NCBI RefSeq assembly: GCF_001766835.1
Contig: NZ_LKEU01000044.1
Span: forward strand, 1-64,000
Reading direction: 5' to 3'
Source of the DNA: Acetobacterium wieringae
GTDB lineage: Bacteria; Bacillota; Clostridia; Eubacteriales; Eubacteriaceae
Length of the DNA: 64,000 nt
Shown: piece after piece, positions 6,486 to 16,076 of the stretch
How positions within the stretch are numbered: position 1 is the first letter of the stretch
Layout: every line of letters begins with the position of its first letter
Position numbers and translations under genes: made by a program
Notes under the pieces: generated by a model
The model's database searches: none
The model's input: only the letters and a program-made list of their open reading frames with translations
Told to the model about the DNA's origin: nothing

Positions 6486-7976
6486 ATGCAAACAGCTGTG
6501 ATATATGCAAGATACAGTTCTGACAACCAGCGTGAGGAATCAATTGAGGGCCAGATTGAAAGCTGTACTAAATATGCGCTTGATAACAATATCCAGATCC
6601 TAGACTCGTATATTGACCGAGCAAAGACCGGAACAAATGACAACCGAGATGGATTAAAGCAAATGCTCAAGGATAGTTCTAAAAAACATTTTGATACCGT
6701 CCTGGTGTGGAAGCTTGACCGCTTCGGTCGTAATCGGGAAGAAATGGCAATCAATAAATCACGCTTGCGAAAAAACGGCGTGACGGTTAAAAGCGTCAAA
6801 GAGAATATCCCTGATGGTCCAGAGGGTGTTTTAATCGAATCGCTTATGGAAGGTCTGGCCGAATACTACAGCCTGAACCTCTCCCGGGATATTCGCCGGG
6901 GAATGCATACAAACGCAACAAAGGGAAAATCCACTGGTGGCAACATCGCTTTCGGGTATCGGATCGGCAAAGACAAAGACTTTGAAGTGGTGGAAGAGTT
7001 GCGCCCAGTAGTTGTTGAGATCTTCACTCTTTATGATAATGGATACAGCTTTGCTGATATCTGTGAGATTATGAATAGCCGTGGTATTAAAACAAGCCGG
7101 GGCGGTAAGTTTAATAAAAATACTTTACGCCCGATGTTGAGCAATGAAAAATACATCGGTATTTATAAGCATATGGATATCCGTCTTGAGGGTGGCGTCC
7201 CGGCAATTATTGATAAAGACCTGTTTGATCGTGTTCAGAATAGATTGGAGAATACCAGTATGAAATATCGAAAAATTAGAACAAAAAAAGACAATGATGT
7301 TTGCTTTATTTTGACTGGAAAAGTATTTTGCAAAGAATGTGGCAGCGCCTATCGTGGAGAGAGCGGAACAAGTAAAAGTGGTAATACCTATTATTACTAT
7401 GTTTGTGGGAACAGCAAGCAGAAAAAAGGCTGTAGGGCCAAGCGGATCGGCAAAGATAAGCTGGAAGAAATCATTGTAAAAACTACCCTGGAATATGTGC
7501 TGACCCCGGATCATATTGAAAAAATAGCTGATAACATTATTGCGCTTTGTAAAAGTAAGAGCGAATCCCCTTACCTATCAAAACTTATCTGTGATCGTGC
7601 CGCTGCTGAACAAAAAATTGAGAATATGCTAAAAGCAATAGAGGAAGGTATCTTTACCTCGTCAACTAAGCAGCGCCTGGAAGCCTTGGAGCGTGAGGTC
7701 AATAATCTTTCTGTCTTCATTTCCCGGGAGCAAATAAAAAGACCGACAATCACAAAGGATGCGGTCATTTGGTTTCTGAACAATTTCACCCGTCTGGATT
7801 ACAGTGATCCAGAAAATCAGGTGCGTTTGATCAATTCTTTGATTAACTCTGTTTTGATTGACGGGAATCAAATCAGTATCGCTTACAATTACACCAACAA
7901 TGACGGTAAACCGGCCTTTGCTGAGTGTTCGTCTAAGTCTTGTATGTATAAGAACGCAAAAAATAATACAATTTAG
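6486..7976 (+). CDS. Large serine integrase, 496 aa
   Basis: Start chosen at ATG 6486, five bases after GGAGGT (6475-6480). Residues 1-150 are the resolvase catalytic domain, with YARYSSDNQ (nucleophile Ser11) and VWKLDRFGRNREE. Residues ~165-260 are the recombinase domain (GNIAFGYRIG, RGIKTSRGGKFNKNTLRPML). Residues ~275-330 are the zinc ribbon (CKECGSAY, then CGNSKQKKGCRAKR). A coiled coil follows. It mediates phage integration and excision without a tyrosine integrase. The stop codon lies inside the 46-bp palindrome. Confidence 0.92.
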   Translation: MQTAVIYARYSSDNQREESIEGQIESCTKYALDNNIQILDSYIDRAKTGTNDNRDGLKQMLKDSSKKHFDTVLVWKLDRFGRNREEMAINKSRLRKNGVTVKSVKENIPDGPEGVLIESLMEGLAEYYSLNLSRDIRRGMHTNATKGKSTGGNIAFGYRIGKDKDFEVVEELRPVVVEIFTLYDNGYSFADICEIMNSRGIKTSRGGKFNKNTLRPMLSNEKYIGIYKHMDIRLEGGVPAIIDKDLFDRVQNRLENTSMKYRKIRTKKDNDVCFILTGKVFCKECGSAYRGESGTSKSGNTYYYYVCGNSKQKKGCRAKRIGKDKLEEIIVKTTLEYVLTPDHIEKIADNIIALCKSKSESPYLSKLICDRAAAEQKIENMLKAIEEGIFTSSTKQRLEALEREVNNLSVFISREQIKRPTITKDAVIWFLNNFTRLDYSDPENQVRLINSLINSVLIDGNQISIAYNYTNNDGKPAFAECSSKSCMYKNAKNNTI

Positions 7977-8029
7977 CGTAATTCGAATTACGCTAAATTG
8001 TATTATTACGCTAAAAAGTATAATAATTA
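7962..8029. repeat. 46-bp perfect palindrome plus a third repeat copy at the integrase 3' end
   Basis: Bases 7962-8007 are a perfect palindrome centred on CG at 7984-7985; each arm contains ATTACGCTAAATTGTATTAT or its complement. A further direct, imperfect copy (ATTACGCTAAAAAGTATAAT) follows at 8006-8025. The integrase stop is inside the left arm. Position beside the integrase and a truncated IS630 gene suggests an attachment-site junction; no T-tract follows, which argues against a simple terminator. Confidence 0.6.
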
Positions 8030-8031
8030 AA

Positions 8032-8502
8032 TATTTGGACCGGTATGTACCGACTTATGGGAAACATCGCGGTGTAAAATTGGTCGGAAATCTTAACTAC
8101 GAAACCGGTGAAGTTTACTGCGAAGAGCATGAAACCTATGATGCAGCGGTTTTCCTCGGATTCCTTGAAAATTTACTTTCAAGGAATCCGGATGGTAAGA
8201 CCGTTCTGATTCTGGACAACGCACGTATCCATCACGCAAAACTGCTGATTCCCTTTCTTACTGAGAATGCTGACCGGCTCCAACTGATTTTCCTACCGCC
8301 TTACAACCCGAATCTGAATCTCATTGAGGGACTCTGGAAGTGGCTGAAGGAACGGGTCGTTAATAATGTATTCTATCATTCTGTTTCTGAAATACGTAAG
8401 AATGTTGCTGATTTCTTAACCTCCATTCAGTCCGGGAAGCGGTCATTCAGAGACTGTGTTTCAAGTTATAGCTATTCAAAATCTTTAATCAATTATATAT
8501 AG
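8032..8502 (+). pseudogene. IS630-family transposase, N-terminal half missing
   Basis: The readable homology starts near VPTYGKHRGVKL and runs to the stop at 8502. It contains the second half of the DDE catalytic core: LILDNARIHHAK (second Asp) and LPPYNPNLNLIEGLWKWLK (catalytic Glu). The HTH region and first Asp are absent, so it is inactive. The break coincides with the repeats at the integrase end, so the prophage arm (or a deletion) probably interrupted it. The longer open frame from 7858 runs through the integrase and palindrome in another frame and is not coding there. Confidence 0.85.
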
Positions 8503-8676
8503 TTTTTCTGACAAAAAATTGTTGACTGTTTCAAAATCTGCTGGCATTAACTAACTGTTTCACTTATGGGATGTACAACCATATTGATACCTTTTTACGC
8601 TTACACCCTTCATATTTAATCATTTAATTAAAACGTCAACAAATATTTCATATACCTATAAAACTTTATCAAACAA

Positions 8677-9912
8677 CTATTGAATCACTGGCAAATGCGC
8701 TTCTTTCGGTTTCCGGATAAAAAATGATGCAACTGTACCGAGTACAACCAGAATAATAACCATCTCAAGAATTGCGACATACGAATGCGTCAGATCAAAT
8801 ACAATACCCGCAGCCATCGATCCAAATGATGAAACCAGCATATTCATATTCACAACGGAAAGATTGATCGGATAGTTCTTTGAACCATAAAAACGATTAA
8901 CATAGGCCGATCCTGTCGGGGTTATGCAGCCGTAAGCAAGCCCCGTTACGATATAAGCGACGATCAGTAATACCATCATATGACTTGTTAATGCGGTTAT
9001 CAGCAATATTATCGCGATTATAAATATCACACTCCCAATAACCATTGTGAAAAAATGTCCAATTTTATCGAACAGTGTACCGAATACAATCCGTCCCACT
9101 CCATTAAAGACCGAAATAAGACCGACAACCGTTGCTACAGTACTCATTGTGATTTCCGGACAAGCTTCCATTGCCATCGGTGCCCCCTGCGAAATGATGG
9201 CCAATCCCGCTGCTGAGAGCGACGTCGCCCAGAAAAGATATAACCAGAATGAAGGGCGCACTACCATTTCTTTTGAACAAATCTCCTCATAACTTTTTTC
9301 AGATTCTTTAACATTTTCTGTTACATCAACATCCCATTGTTTATCGTTCTTTACTATAAAAAAACCGGCAAAAGCCATGACGACAAAAATAATAAACCCA
9401 AATACTAAAAACGTTGTCCTCCAACCGCCATTGCTATCCATTGGCGTTACCGCAGTGTAGACTTTTCCAATAATAAAACCGCTTATCCCAAATCCCATTA
9501 GCAGAAGCCCTGAAATAAATCCCTGTTTATCAGGAAACCAGCTCGTTACTGAACTCATTACTGCATTATACACTAGTCCTGAAGCCAAGCCCGCCAATAC
9601 CCCAAAACCCAAATAAAGGGTAATCAGTGAATCGGCAACTGAGGTAATACTGAAACCAGCCAGAAACAGCAGGGCCGAAATCCAAACAATGACTCGCGGT
9701 GTCAGTTTTTTTTGCATTACTCCACCAAGGAAACCGCCCAGGCAAAAACAAAACATGATAATTGTAAACGTGACTGATAGCTGGCTTTTTGTCCACTCTT
9801 TATACATCATGGCGATTGGCGCCTGCAAAACAGTCCATGCATAAACAAGACCGGCCAACAACATAATAACAACTCCGACGCTGGCATATATCCAGCGATT
9901 TAGATGATTCAT
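8677..9912 (-). CDS. OFA-family MFS transporter, 411 aa
   Basis: Twelve hydrophobic segments and the MFS signature region mark an MFS carrier. The N-terminus RWIYASVGVVIMLLAGLVYAW and PIAMMYKEW are typical of the oxalate/formate antiporter (OFA) family. ATG at 9912 (MNHLNRW) is preferred because AAAGGA lies 12 bases ahead and family members start here. It would move a small carboxylate across the membrane. Transcription is leftward, like the catabolic operons, but it is separated from them by the chemoreceptor. Substrate not deducible. Confidence 0.85.
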   Translation of the reverse strand: MNHLNRWIYASVGVVIMLLAGLVYAWTVLQAPIAMMYKEWTKSQLSVTFTIIMFCFCLGGFLGGVMQKKLTPRVIVWISALLFLAGFSITSVADSLITLYLGFGVLAGLASGLVYNAVMSSVTSWFPDKQGFISGLLLMGFGISGFIIGKVYTAVTPMDSNGGWRTTFLVFGFIIFVVMAFAGFFIVKNDKQWDVDVTENVKESEKSYEEICSKEMVVRPSFWLYLFWATSLSAAGLAIISQGAPMAMEACPEITMSTVATVVGLISVFNGVGRIVFGTLFDKIGHFFTMVIGSVIFIIAIILLITALTSHMMVLLIVAYIVTGLAYGCITPTGSAYVNRFYGSKNYPINLSVVNMNMLVSSFGSMAAGIVFDLTHSYVAILEMVIILVVLGTVASFFIRKPKEAHLPVIQ

Positions 9913-10184
9913 TTCAATAATTATTCCTTTCGTTTCACTCAGAAGACAAAATGTTCTGAAATATTTTATCTTCAAGTATTATTTTCCAAATGAGAAAATG
10001 CCACTAAAAGATCTACAGTTTGCCAACTAAGCCTTTCGTAATGGCATTTAAACAACTTATTGTCGTTTTTTGTTTTAATTGAAGTTGAGCTAATCTTCAT
10101 TCTTAACATTTACGCTTAGTCTGCCGCTCTACCAATTTGTTCTTCATATAACAGCTAAAACTGTTTGGTGATATCGATGAAAAA

Positions 10185-12518
10185 TTAGCACTTCCCATTC
10201 TTTAATTTAAATCGATATAGCTTATTTTTAAGCATTTCCGCTTGCCCGGACAGTTCTTCACTGGCCGCTGCACTTTCTTCAGCAGTCGCTGAATTCTGAT
10301 GGACTACCTGTGACACCTGCTCAATGCCCTGGTTGATCTGAGCAATTTCTACGGCCTGTTGAGTTGATGCCGAAGCAATACGACCATTAATTTCGGAGAT
10401 CTTACCGATCCCATCTACCATTTCATGAAGAGATATTGCAGTTTGATTGGCAATCTCAGTTCCATTTTTCACCTTATTGATGGTACCTTCAATTAGAAAT
10501 GTTGTCTCTTTTGCGGCATCCGAACTACGTGCTGCCAAAGTTCGTACTTCTTCCGCTACCACTGCAAAACCTTTGCCATGTTGTCCAGCTCTGGCTGCCT
10601 CAACAGCTGCATTTAAAGCCAGAATATTTGTCTGAAAGGCGATATCATCGATCACTTTTATGATCTTTGAAATATCGATGGATGACTGATTGATTTTTTC
10701 CATAGCATGTTGCATGGTAGCCATTTGCCCATTACCAGCTTCAGCACCTAATTTGACATTCTTTGATAACACCTGTGCTTGATTTGCTGAATCCGCATTT
10801 GTTTTAGTCCGATTGGCAATTTCACTAATCGCAGCAGTCAATTCTTCAATAGCACTGGCCTGCTCAGTCGAACCTTGTGCAAGCGACTGACTACCACTGG
10901 CTACCTGACTGGCACCTGATAAAACCTGCTCAGCAGCATGGTTGATTTCTGATAACAGCTCATTCAGAGTTTCAATAATATCATTTAGAGCAGTGGAAAT
11001 TTCAGAAAAATCACCATCAAAACTATCAATAGTATCCAATGCCAAATTTCCGTTACTGATTTCGCCAGTTATATCTTTTATTCGCTTCGTGATCCAGTTC
11101 AGATAAGTATTGGTCTGATTTACTGATTGTTTCAACTTATCGAAGTCGCCCTGGTAATCGCCTTTGACCATAACGTTCAGATTACCGCCTGAAACAGCTG
11201 TCATCACAGTAATTACTTCATCTAAAGGTGCTTTTATCCGTTTTAGAATTGCGTTAAGACCAATAATCAGCGTTTTCCACGCCCCTTCAAATCCTATTTC
11301 ATCAGCGCAGGCACTTAGATTCCCTTTCATTATTTCCTCAATCATCCAAGTCGTGTTGTCAATCAAACCGCCAACTGATGCTCCTACCTGTCGCATCATC
11401 TCTCTGATACTTTCATATTGCTGATAGACTTCCTGCGTAAATTCATTCGGCTCACCAAGATTCAAGTCAAAATTTAGCTCTCCCCTTGCTAAATTACCCA
11501 AGTTCCCCACAAGCCGTTTTATTTCCGTTTGATTGTAAGCATTCACACTCATTACAGCTGTCTGATCTAGTGTCATCTCTAAGATATCCGTAGTGGGCTT
11601 CCCATTTTTATCAAGTAAATAAGCAATATCTTGCTTATAATATTTTCCTCTTGCATCAAAGTTTACAGTATTTATGCTTCTTTCAATCAACATTTTTCTG
11701 GCACAGTTTTCATTCCCACACATGCTCGAGCCGGATAAACTACAATCCATACCCACTGCCATTTCACGCGTTTCAATGACGCCTTTGCTAATAAGATAAT
11801 CAGCCATGCCTTTATTGATATATTTGTATTTGTAATTATCGTCTGTAACCATCAAAGCATATGGAATTGCATCAAGGATTGCCCCGAGAAAATCCTTTTG
11901 TTCAGTTGCTTTTTTTAGCGCTTGCTGCTGATTTATAAAGACCCTTTGAAATCCTCCAGAAAGTTCCATAACACCAGGTATTTTTCTGTCTCCCTTATCG
12001 CATTGGGTTAATAGAACATTTTCTTCAGTTGTAGCTTCTAATACACTTAAGCACTCATTTATTCTCAATAATGCCAAATCAAAAGGAATGTTAGCTGATA
12101 GCAACTCGCTTTTAGGTGAAAAATCTCCTTCCGAAATTGAATGAACCATCTTATAATGGAACTCAATCTGATGCTCAACCATTTTGATTCGTAAGATCAG
12201 TTCATCCAACGGATTACCACCCTCACTTGCCAGAACGTTACCAACTCTGCTTTGTTCTGATATGTTAATTCTACCCAACATATCAGCCATATTGACAATT
12301 TTGGTATACCATTTTTTCATTGAAAGACAGTATACGCTGATTGCAGAAATAGAAAATATTAAGAAAATAACAGCCATTAAAGAATTAATTGTTTCGTTGA
12401 TTTTATTAGATGGGTTAAATATTCCCAGTAATAGAACCAGTAGCATCAAAGTGATCAAAAACAATGGTGCACATTGATCAATAATTATTTTTTTTAATAG
12501 CCTTCTTTTGAATTTCAT
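10185..12518 (-). CDS. Methyl-accepting chemotaxis protein with PAS domain, 777 aa
   Basis: Two membrane helices (about 18-34 and 46-66) are separated by only ~11 residues, so there is no periplasmic sensor. A PAS-type domain (about 205-320) follows with three clustered cysteines (DCSLSGSSMCGNENC), possibly a metal or redox site. HAMP-like repeats (about 385-530) lead to the signalling domain (about 545-775) with the conserved hairpin tip LNAAVEAARAGQHGKGFAVV. It likely senses a cytoplasmic or redox cue. AAGGAGA precedes the ATG. Its place beside the carrier and catabolic operons suggests taxis to their substrate; this is inference. Confidence 0.9.
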   Translation of the reverse strand: MKFKRRLLKKIIIDQCAPLFLITLMLLVLLLGIFNPSNKINETINSLMAVIFLIFSISAISVYCLSMKKWYTKIVNMADMLGRINISEQSRVGNVLASEGGNPLDELILRIKMVEHQIEFHYKMVHSISEGDFSPKSELLSANIPFDLALLRINECLSVLEATTEENVLLTQCDKGDRKIPGVMELSGGFQRVFINQQQALKKATEQKDFLGAILDAIPYALMVTDDNYKYKYINKGMADYLISKGVIETREMAVGMDCSLSGSSMCGNENCARKMLIERSINTVNFDARGKYYKQDIAYLLDKNGKPTTDILEMTLDQTAVMSVNAYNQTEIKRLVGNLGNLARGELNFDLNLGEPNEFTQEVYQQYESIREMMRQVGASVGGLIDNTTWMIEEIMKGNLSACADEIGFEGAWKTLIIGLNAILKRIKAPLDEVITVMTAVSGGNLNVMVKGDYQGDFDKLKQSVNQTNTYLNWITKRIKDITGEISNGNLALDTIDSFDGDFSEISTALNDIIETLNELLSEINHAAEQVLSGASQVASGSQSLAQGSTEQASAIEELTAAISEIANRTKTNADSANQAQVLSKNVKLGAEAGNGQMATMQHAMEKINQSSIDISKIIKVIDDIAFQTNILALNAAVEAARAGQHGKGFAVVAEEVRTLAARSSDAAKETTFLIEGTINKVKNGTEIANQTAISLHEMVDGIGKISEINGRIASASTQQAVEIAQINQGIEQVSQVVHQNSATAEESAAASEELSGQAEMLKNKLYRFKLKNGKC

Positions 12519-12900
12519 TTTTCTCTCCTTGTATCTCTACAAAGTGATACACTTACCAAATAACACATTCGGTAAATAAGTAACCTTTGCATAACCACCT
12601 GTTAAACGAAGCTGATGTCATACCGGTGCCCTTTTCACCTTTCCATAATAATCCGCTGTATAATAATCAACGGAATCGTATCGATGGCAAACCAGTAACT
12701 AATTTCCATGACACGATTCCAAAGTTATGTTCAATAAAGAAGAATTGACCTGTTATAACCACAAAACTGAAAATTTCCAACACCATTGGAACTGCGGAAA
12801 TATAAATAAAATTGATCATCAAAATAAATATGCAACAAGCCCATCTAATCTACAGTTTTTAAATTTTCTGCCATGTTAAAATCGCTAAATTGTACAGTTA
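12519..12900. other. 382-bp gap, probable gene remnant
   Basis: No complete gene is visible. On the minus strand about 12620-12830 encodes hydrophobic stretches in two frames (for example MINFIYISAVPMVLEIFSF, then SYWFAIDTIPLIIIQRII in another frame) interrupted by stops and shifts. This looks like the decayed remains of a membrane protein. No RNA gene seen. Confidence 0.3.
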
Positions 12901-13134
12901 TTATTTGCTTTTCTCATTCACTTCTGCAAAACACTTGGCTATCTTTTGTTTATTCACAACAAAGGTCATTAAAACACCCAAAAAGGTGCTGACTAATCCA
13001 CTTATCCCATTATTGATCGCATTTGCTATTTCATTTTCAGGTATACCAATTACAAAATAAGAAATTATAAAACTCATTATAAACCCCATAACAATACCTG
13101 GTAATCCCATAATTAGAATATCTTTTACTTTCAA
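12901..13134 (-). CDS. Small membrane protein, 77 aa
   Basis: A TTG start at 13134 is preceded by GAGGTG eight bases upstream. Two membrane helices (about 7-29 and 43-63) flank a short polar stretch IPENEIANAINNG, and the tail is basic. It could be a small transporter subunit or a regulator of a neighbouring carrier. No family recognised. Confidence 0.5.
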   Translation of the reverse strand: MKVKDILIMGLPGIVMGFIMSFIISYFVIGIPENEIANAINNGISGLVSTFLGVLMTFVVNKQKIAKCFAEVNEKSK

Positions 13135-13295
13135 TTATTTCACCTCTATTTATCGCTAAAATTTTCAAATCAATTGAACACATTATTTTATGACTCATCT
13201 ATTAGCACGACTTTCCCGGCAGTGCCAGGTTGCGCCTCAGTCCTTTATTGTGTTTACCATGCCCATCTCTTGATCATGACCTGTTAAATAAAATC

Positions 13296-14630
13296 TCAAA
13301 CGTTGAATACTGGATGGGGAATTTTTTCTACATCAAATGTTTCATTTCTATATTCTTCATTGTAATAAGGGAACTGTGCCACTATTGCCCGGATTTCCTT
13401 TTGAGGTGTACCCGGCGTTCCCCAAAGGATTTTGAGTTCTTTTCCTTCTATAGCGAATTCTGATTTGATAAACGCAAGAGAAATCATACGACGGTGGTAA
13501 AAGTCATGTGTTCTGCCTGAAGCCACACCGACAACACTCCCTTCACATAATACCTTGCTGATAATGAACGGTTCATCAGCTCCATCTCCTACCTTTGTAA
13601 TTATGTCTAAGGGCTCTACCTCAGCACCCATGAACTGGCTGGCAAAAATCTCTCCAACATCTGCCGCATTCCACTCCAAAGTTACGCACTTTCTCGGACT
13701 TTTCTTTTCAATTTCCTGTAGCGCTTCTTTACCAACAAAGTCATGATCATAACTAATTAGATAATCCCACGCAAGGTCATGCGGTGTCACGAATGCATTC
13801 TGAACATCATCACTTGCACTTCCTGAGAATGGGTAGATTTTATGGTGAGGAGCAATATGTGGTTCATTAGTAACGAACTGTGCAAGCGCATCTCCGCTAG
13901 AAAGCCACGGATACCAGAAATGAATCCATTGATTCGGATAGCCGCCCTGAGTGTGATTTCTGCAGTATGTATTCGTGCCTTGCTGCTTAATACCAAATTC
14001 CTTACCTGCTTCCATGATGGTGTCAAAGACCAAATCGGCATTTTTTTCTTCACCATGAACTTCATAAGCTAAGCAACCCGACATCCCGAGCCGCACTACA
14101 GTCATATCTGTACCAGCGATCTTAACGTCCTTTTTGCCTGCGAACTTAATGTCGTGTAAATCTGTCTGGGTAGCTTTTTCGAGTATTTGAAGAGACTTTG
14201 GTCCATCAATCTGGAAAAAATATTCGTCTGTTATCCACTGGCCTTTTACATTCATTCCAAGTGTGTCCACATAAAATGGCAACGCTGGTGCCAACCAATA
14301 AGTACGGAATGTCTCATCATCGATTCTAGTTATTAATCCATCAGCAATAAGCTGTCCTTTCTCATTGCACATTAATGCATGTCGGGAACCGCTAATCTTT
14401 AACTTGCTAAAATCCCTATTTACGCATACGTCATTCAGTAGTTTTACTGCATCTGGTCCTGAGACATCATAGACCGGTGAAATATTCAAAAAGCATCCTA
14501 ACCATGCGGTCTCTCTGCATGCAAGCAATTCCTCTTTAGGTGACGAAACCAAGAATGGATACAGCGATGGTCCTCGCTTATTCATAAGTTTGCAATCCCG
14601 ATTAATCGAACTATCTACTGAAAATTTCAT
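13296..14630 (-). CDS. GcvT/LigM-like tetrahydrofolate-dependent demethylase, 444 aa (copy 1)
   Basis: The fold is that of the GcvT/aminomethyltransferase family: ACRETAWLGCFLNISPVYDV, then GPDAVKLLNDVCVNRD, FFQIDGPKSLQILE and VRLGMSGCLAYEVHG. At 444 residues it is longer than glycine-cleavage GcvT or DmdA (about 365) and nearer LigM/DesA, which demethylate aromatic O-methyl groups directly to tetrahydrofolate without cobalamin. ATG 14630 is chosen for GAAAGGA seven bases upstream and because it gives the same 444-aa length as copy 2. It is third in the operon after nitrilase and MFS genes, behind a sigma-54 promoter. Methyl donor unknown. Confidence 0.75.
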   Translation of the reverse strand: MKFSVDSSINRDCKLMNKRGPSLYPFLVSSPKEELLACRETAWLGCFLNISPVYDVSGPDAVKLLNDVCVNRDFSKLKISGSRHALMCNEKGQLIADGLITRIDDETFRTYWLAPALPFYVDTLGMNVKGQWITDEYFFQIDGPKSLQILEKATQTDLHDIKFAGKKDVKIAGTDMTVVRLGMSGCLAYEVHGEEKNADLVFDTIMEAGKEFGIKQQGTNTYCRNHTQGGYPNQWIHFWYPWLSSGDALAQFVTNEPHIAPHHKIYPFSGSASDDVQNAFVTPHDLAWDYLISYDHDFVGKEALQEIEKKSPRKCVTLEWNAADVGEIFASQFMGAEVEPLDIITKVGDGADEPFIISKVLCEGSVVGVASGRTHDFYHRRMISLAFIKSEFAIEGKELKILWGTPGTPQKEIRAIVAQFPYYNEEYRNETFDVEKIPHPVFNV

Positions 14631-14835
14631 TGTTATATTTCCTTTCATAATAAAATTAATTTTATATTGATAGCGGATAACGCAAGCAGCAATTACTACG
14701 ATGTTGGTGTTATCCGCTTTAACCTCATGACACCTTAAACTCATGTCTTTATAGTCAGAAAATTTTAAATCGTTAAGCTTTTGAACAAATGGATACCATC
14801 CCCCCACTGAAAAACCTTATAAAATTCAAATGACT

Positions 14836-16026
14836 TTACGCTACATTATCAGCTTTTTTTTGACTGGACTGTGAGAGTAGTGTACAAACTATCGACACAA
14901 CAAAACCTATAAGTGCAATGACTCCAAACAACAAATACGAACCCCTTGCAGTTGTAACATTAAATAAACTTTCAATCATTGGGATGATATACGATGCTAA
15001 AAAATAAGCAAGCGAATAAACCACTCCAAGATATGTTATAGCCATTGTCGCTCTTTCTTTAGGCACCAATACAGCTACTCTTGCTGTAAAATACGGTTGG
15101 ATCAGTCCTACCGCAGCACCCGCTGTAGCGCAGGCAAGATAAACGCCTGTAATACTGTACGTAAAATAATAAATAACATACCCTGTCCCCAATAGACAGC
15201 ATCCCAACGCAATTGTATATCTCTCAATTTTAGTATATATTTTCCCAAACAGCATTCCCGATAGAAAACCTGCCACAAATACAGTCGCACTTCCAATCCC
15301 TATCTGCATGGGTGTCCCCAATTGCTCAGTGGTAACAAATACCCCCATCTTCAATTGGTTTATAACTAAGATTACCGATAGAAAAAACACAGCAGCTAGA
15401 AAATAGTAATATGAGGAACTGAATTTCTGCATTTTTTCTTCCTTTGCCGCATGTTGATAAAGTTTTTTTTCTGGTTCATCTTTAGGTAAAGCCAAAAAAG
15501 CCAACAGTGCGATGGGCAAAGCAATCAGATACAAGAACAACGCATAGTGATAATCAACGACAGCAATTCTTCCTGAAGCAAGTGCCAGTAGAACACCGAT
15601 TCCACATGCTGTAGCCTGCATGATCCCTAACATACTTGCTCGTTCTTCGCCATCAAAGTACTGTACAGCGAGAGCTCTTGCAAGAGGATAAAGAATCCCC
15701 ATTCCAACTCCAAGCAATGCTCTCATAGCCAAGACATAATAGATATTTTCAAATAAAAGAGTCCCTGCTCCAGCTAACGAAAAAATAGATAAGCCTATTA
15801 CTAGAAGAGTCTTTTTACTAAACCAACTGCACAATTTTCCTCCTATAAAAATAAACGGAATAACTGTTAGATTGGGAATGAGATAAATCAAGTTGGTCAT
15901 TACAGCGCCATTACTTGAATATGTTTTCATAATATTCCCGAAAATTGAAACAAAAATACCGATATTAATATATAGGTAAGTCGAAGATAGAGCAAGTGAT
16001 GCTTTTACTAATTTTTTATTTTCCAT
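14836..16026 (-). CDS. MFS transporter, 396 aa
   Basis: Twelve hydrophobic segments with MFS motif A-like sequence GGKLCSWFSKKTLLV after helix 2. AGGAGG precedes the ATG. It lies between the nitrilase and the demethylase in one leftward operon, so it probably imports their substrate. It is unrelated in sequence to the OFA carrier at 8677, so the region has two different carriers. Confidence 0.85.
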   Translation of the reverse strand: MENKKLVKASLALSSTYLYINIGIFVSIFGNIMKTYSSNGAVMTNLIYLIPNLTVIPFIFIGGKLCSWFSKKTLLVIGLSIFSLAGAGTLLFENIYYVLAMRALLGVGMGILYPLARALAVQYFDGEERASMLGIMQATACGIGVLLALASGRIAVVDYHYALFLYLIALPIALLAFLALPKDEPEKKLYQHAAKEEKMQKFSSSYYYFLAAVFFLSVILVINQLKMGVFVTTEQLGTPMQIGIGSATVFVAGFLSGMLFGKIYTKIERYTIALGCCLLGTGYVIYYFTYSITGVYLACATAGAAVGLIQPYFTARVAVLVPKERATMAITYLGVVYSLAYFLASYIIPMIESLFNVTTARGSYLLFGVIALIGFVVSIVCTLLSQSSQKKADNVA

Positions 16027-16076
16027 AAAAAACCCCTCCTGTATTTTTAAGGTAATTTTAGCTGCTCATCATACAG

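Noticed and set aside
7858..8031. N-terminal part of the open frame ending at 8502
   Set aside because: It overlaps the integrase and palindrome out of frame and shows no IS630 similarity; only the part from about 8032 is transposase.
13787..14072. Open frames on both strands inside the demethylase gene (13787-14065 and 13842-14072)
   Set aside because: Both are shadows of the GcvT-like gene, whose frame carries all family motifs.
13296..14630. Glycine cleavage T protein (gcvT) of the housekeeping system
   Set aside because: The protein is about 80 residues longer, is duplicated, and no gcvH, gcvP or lpd gene is nearby.
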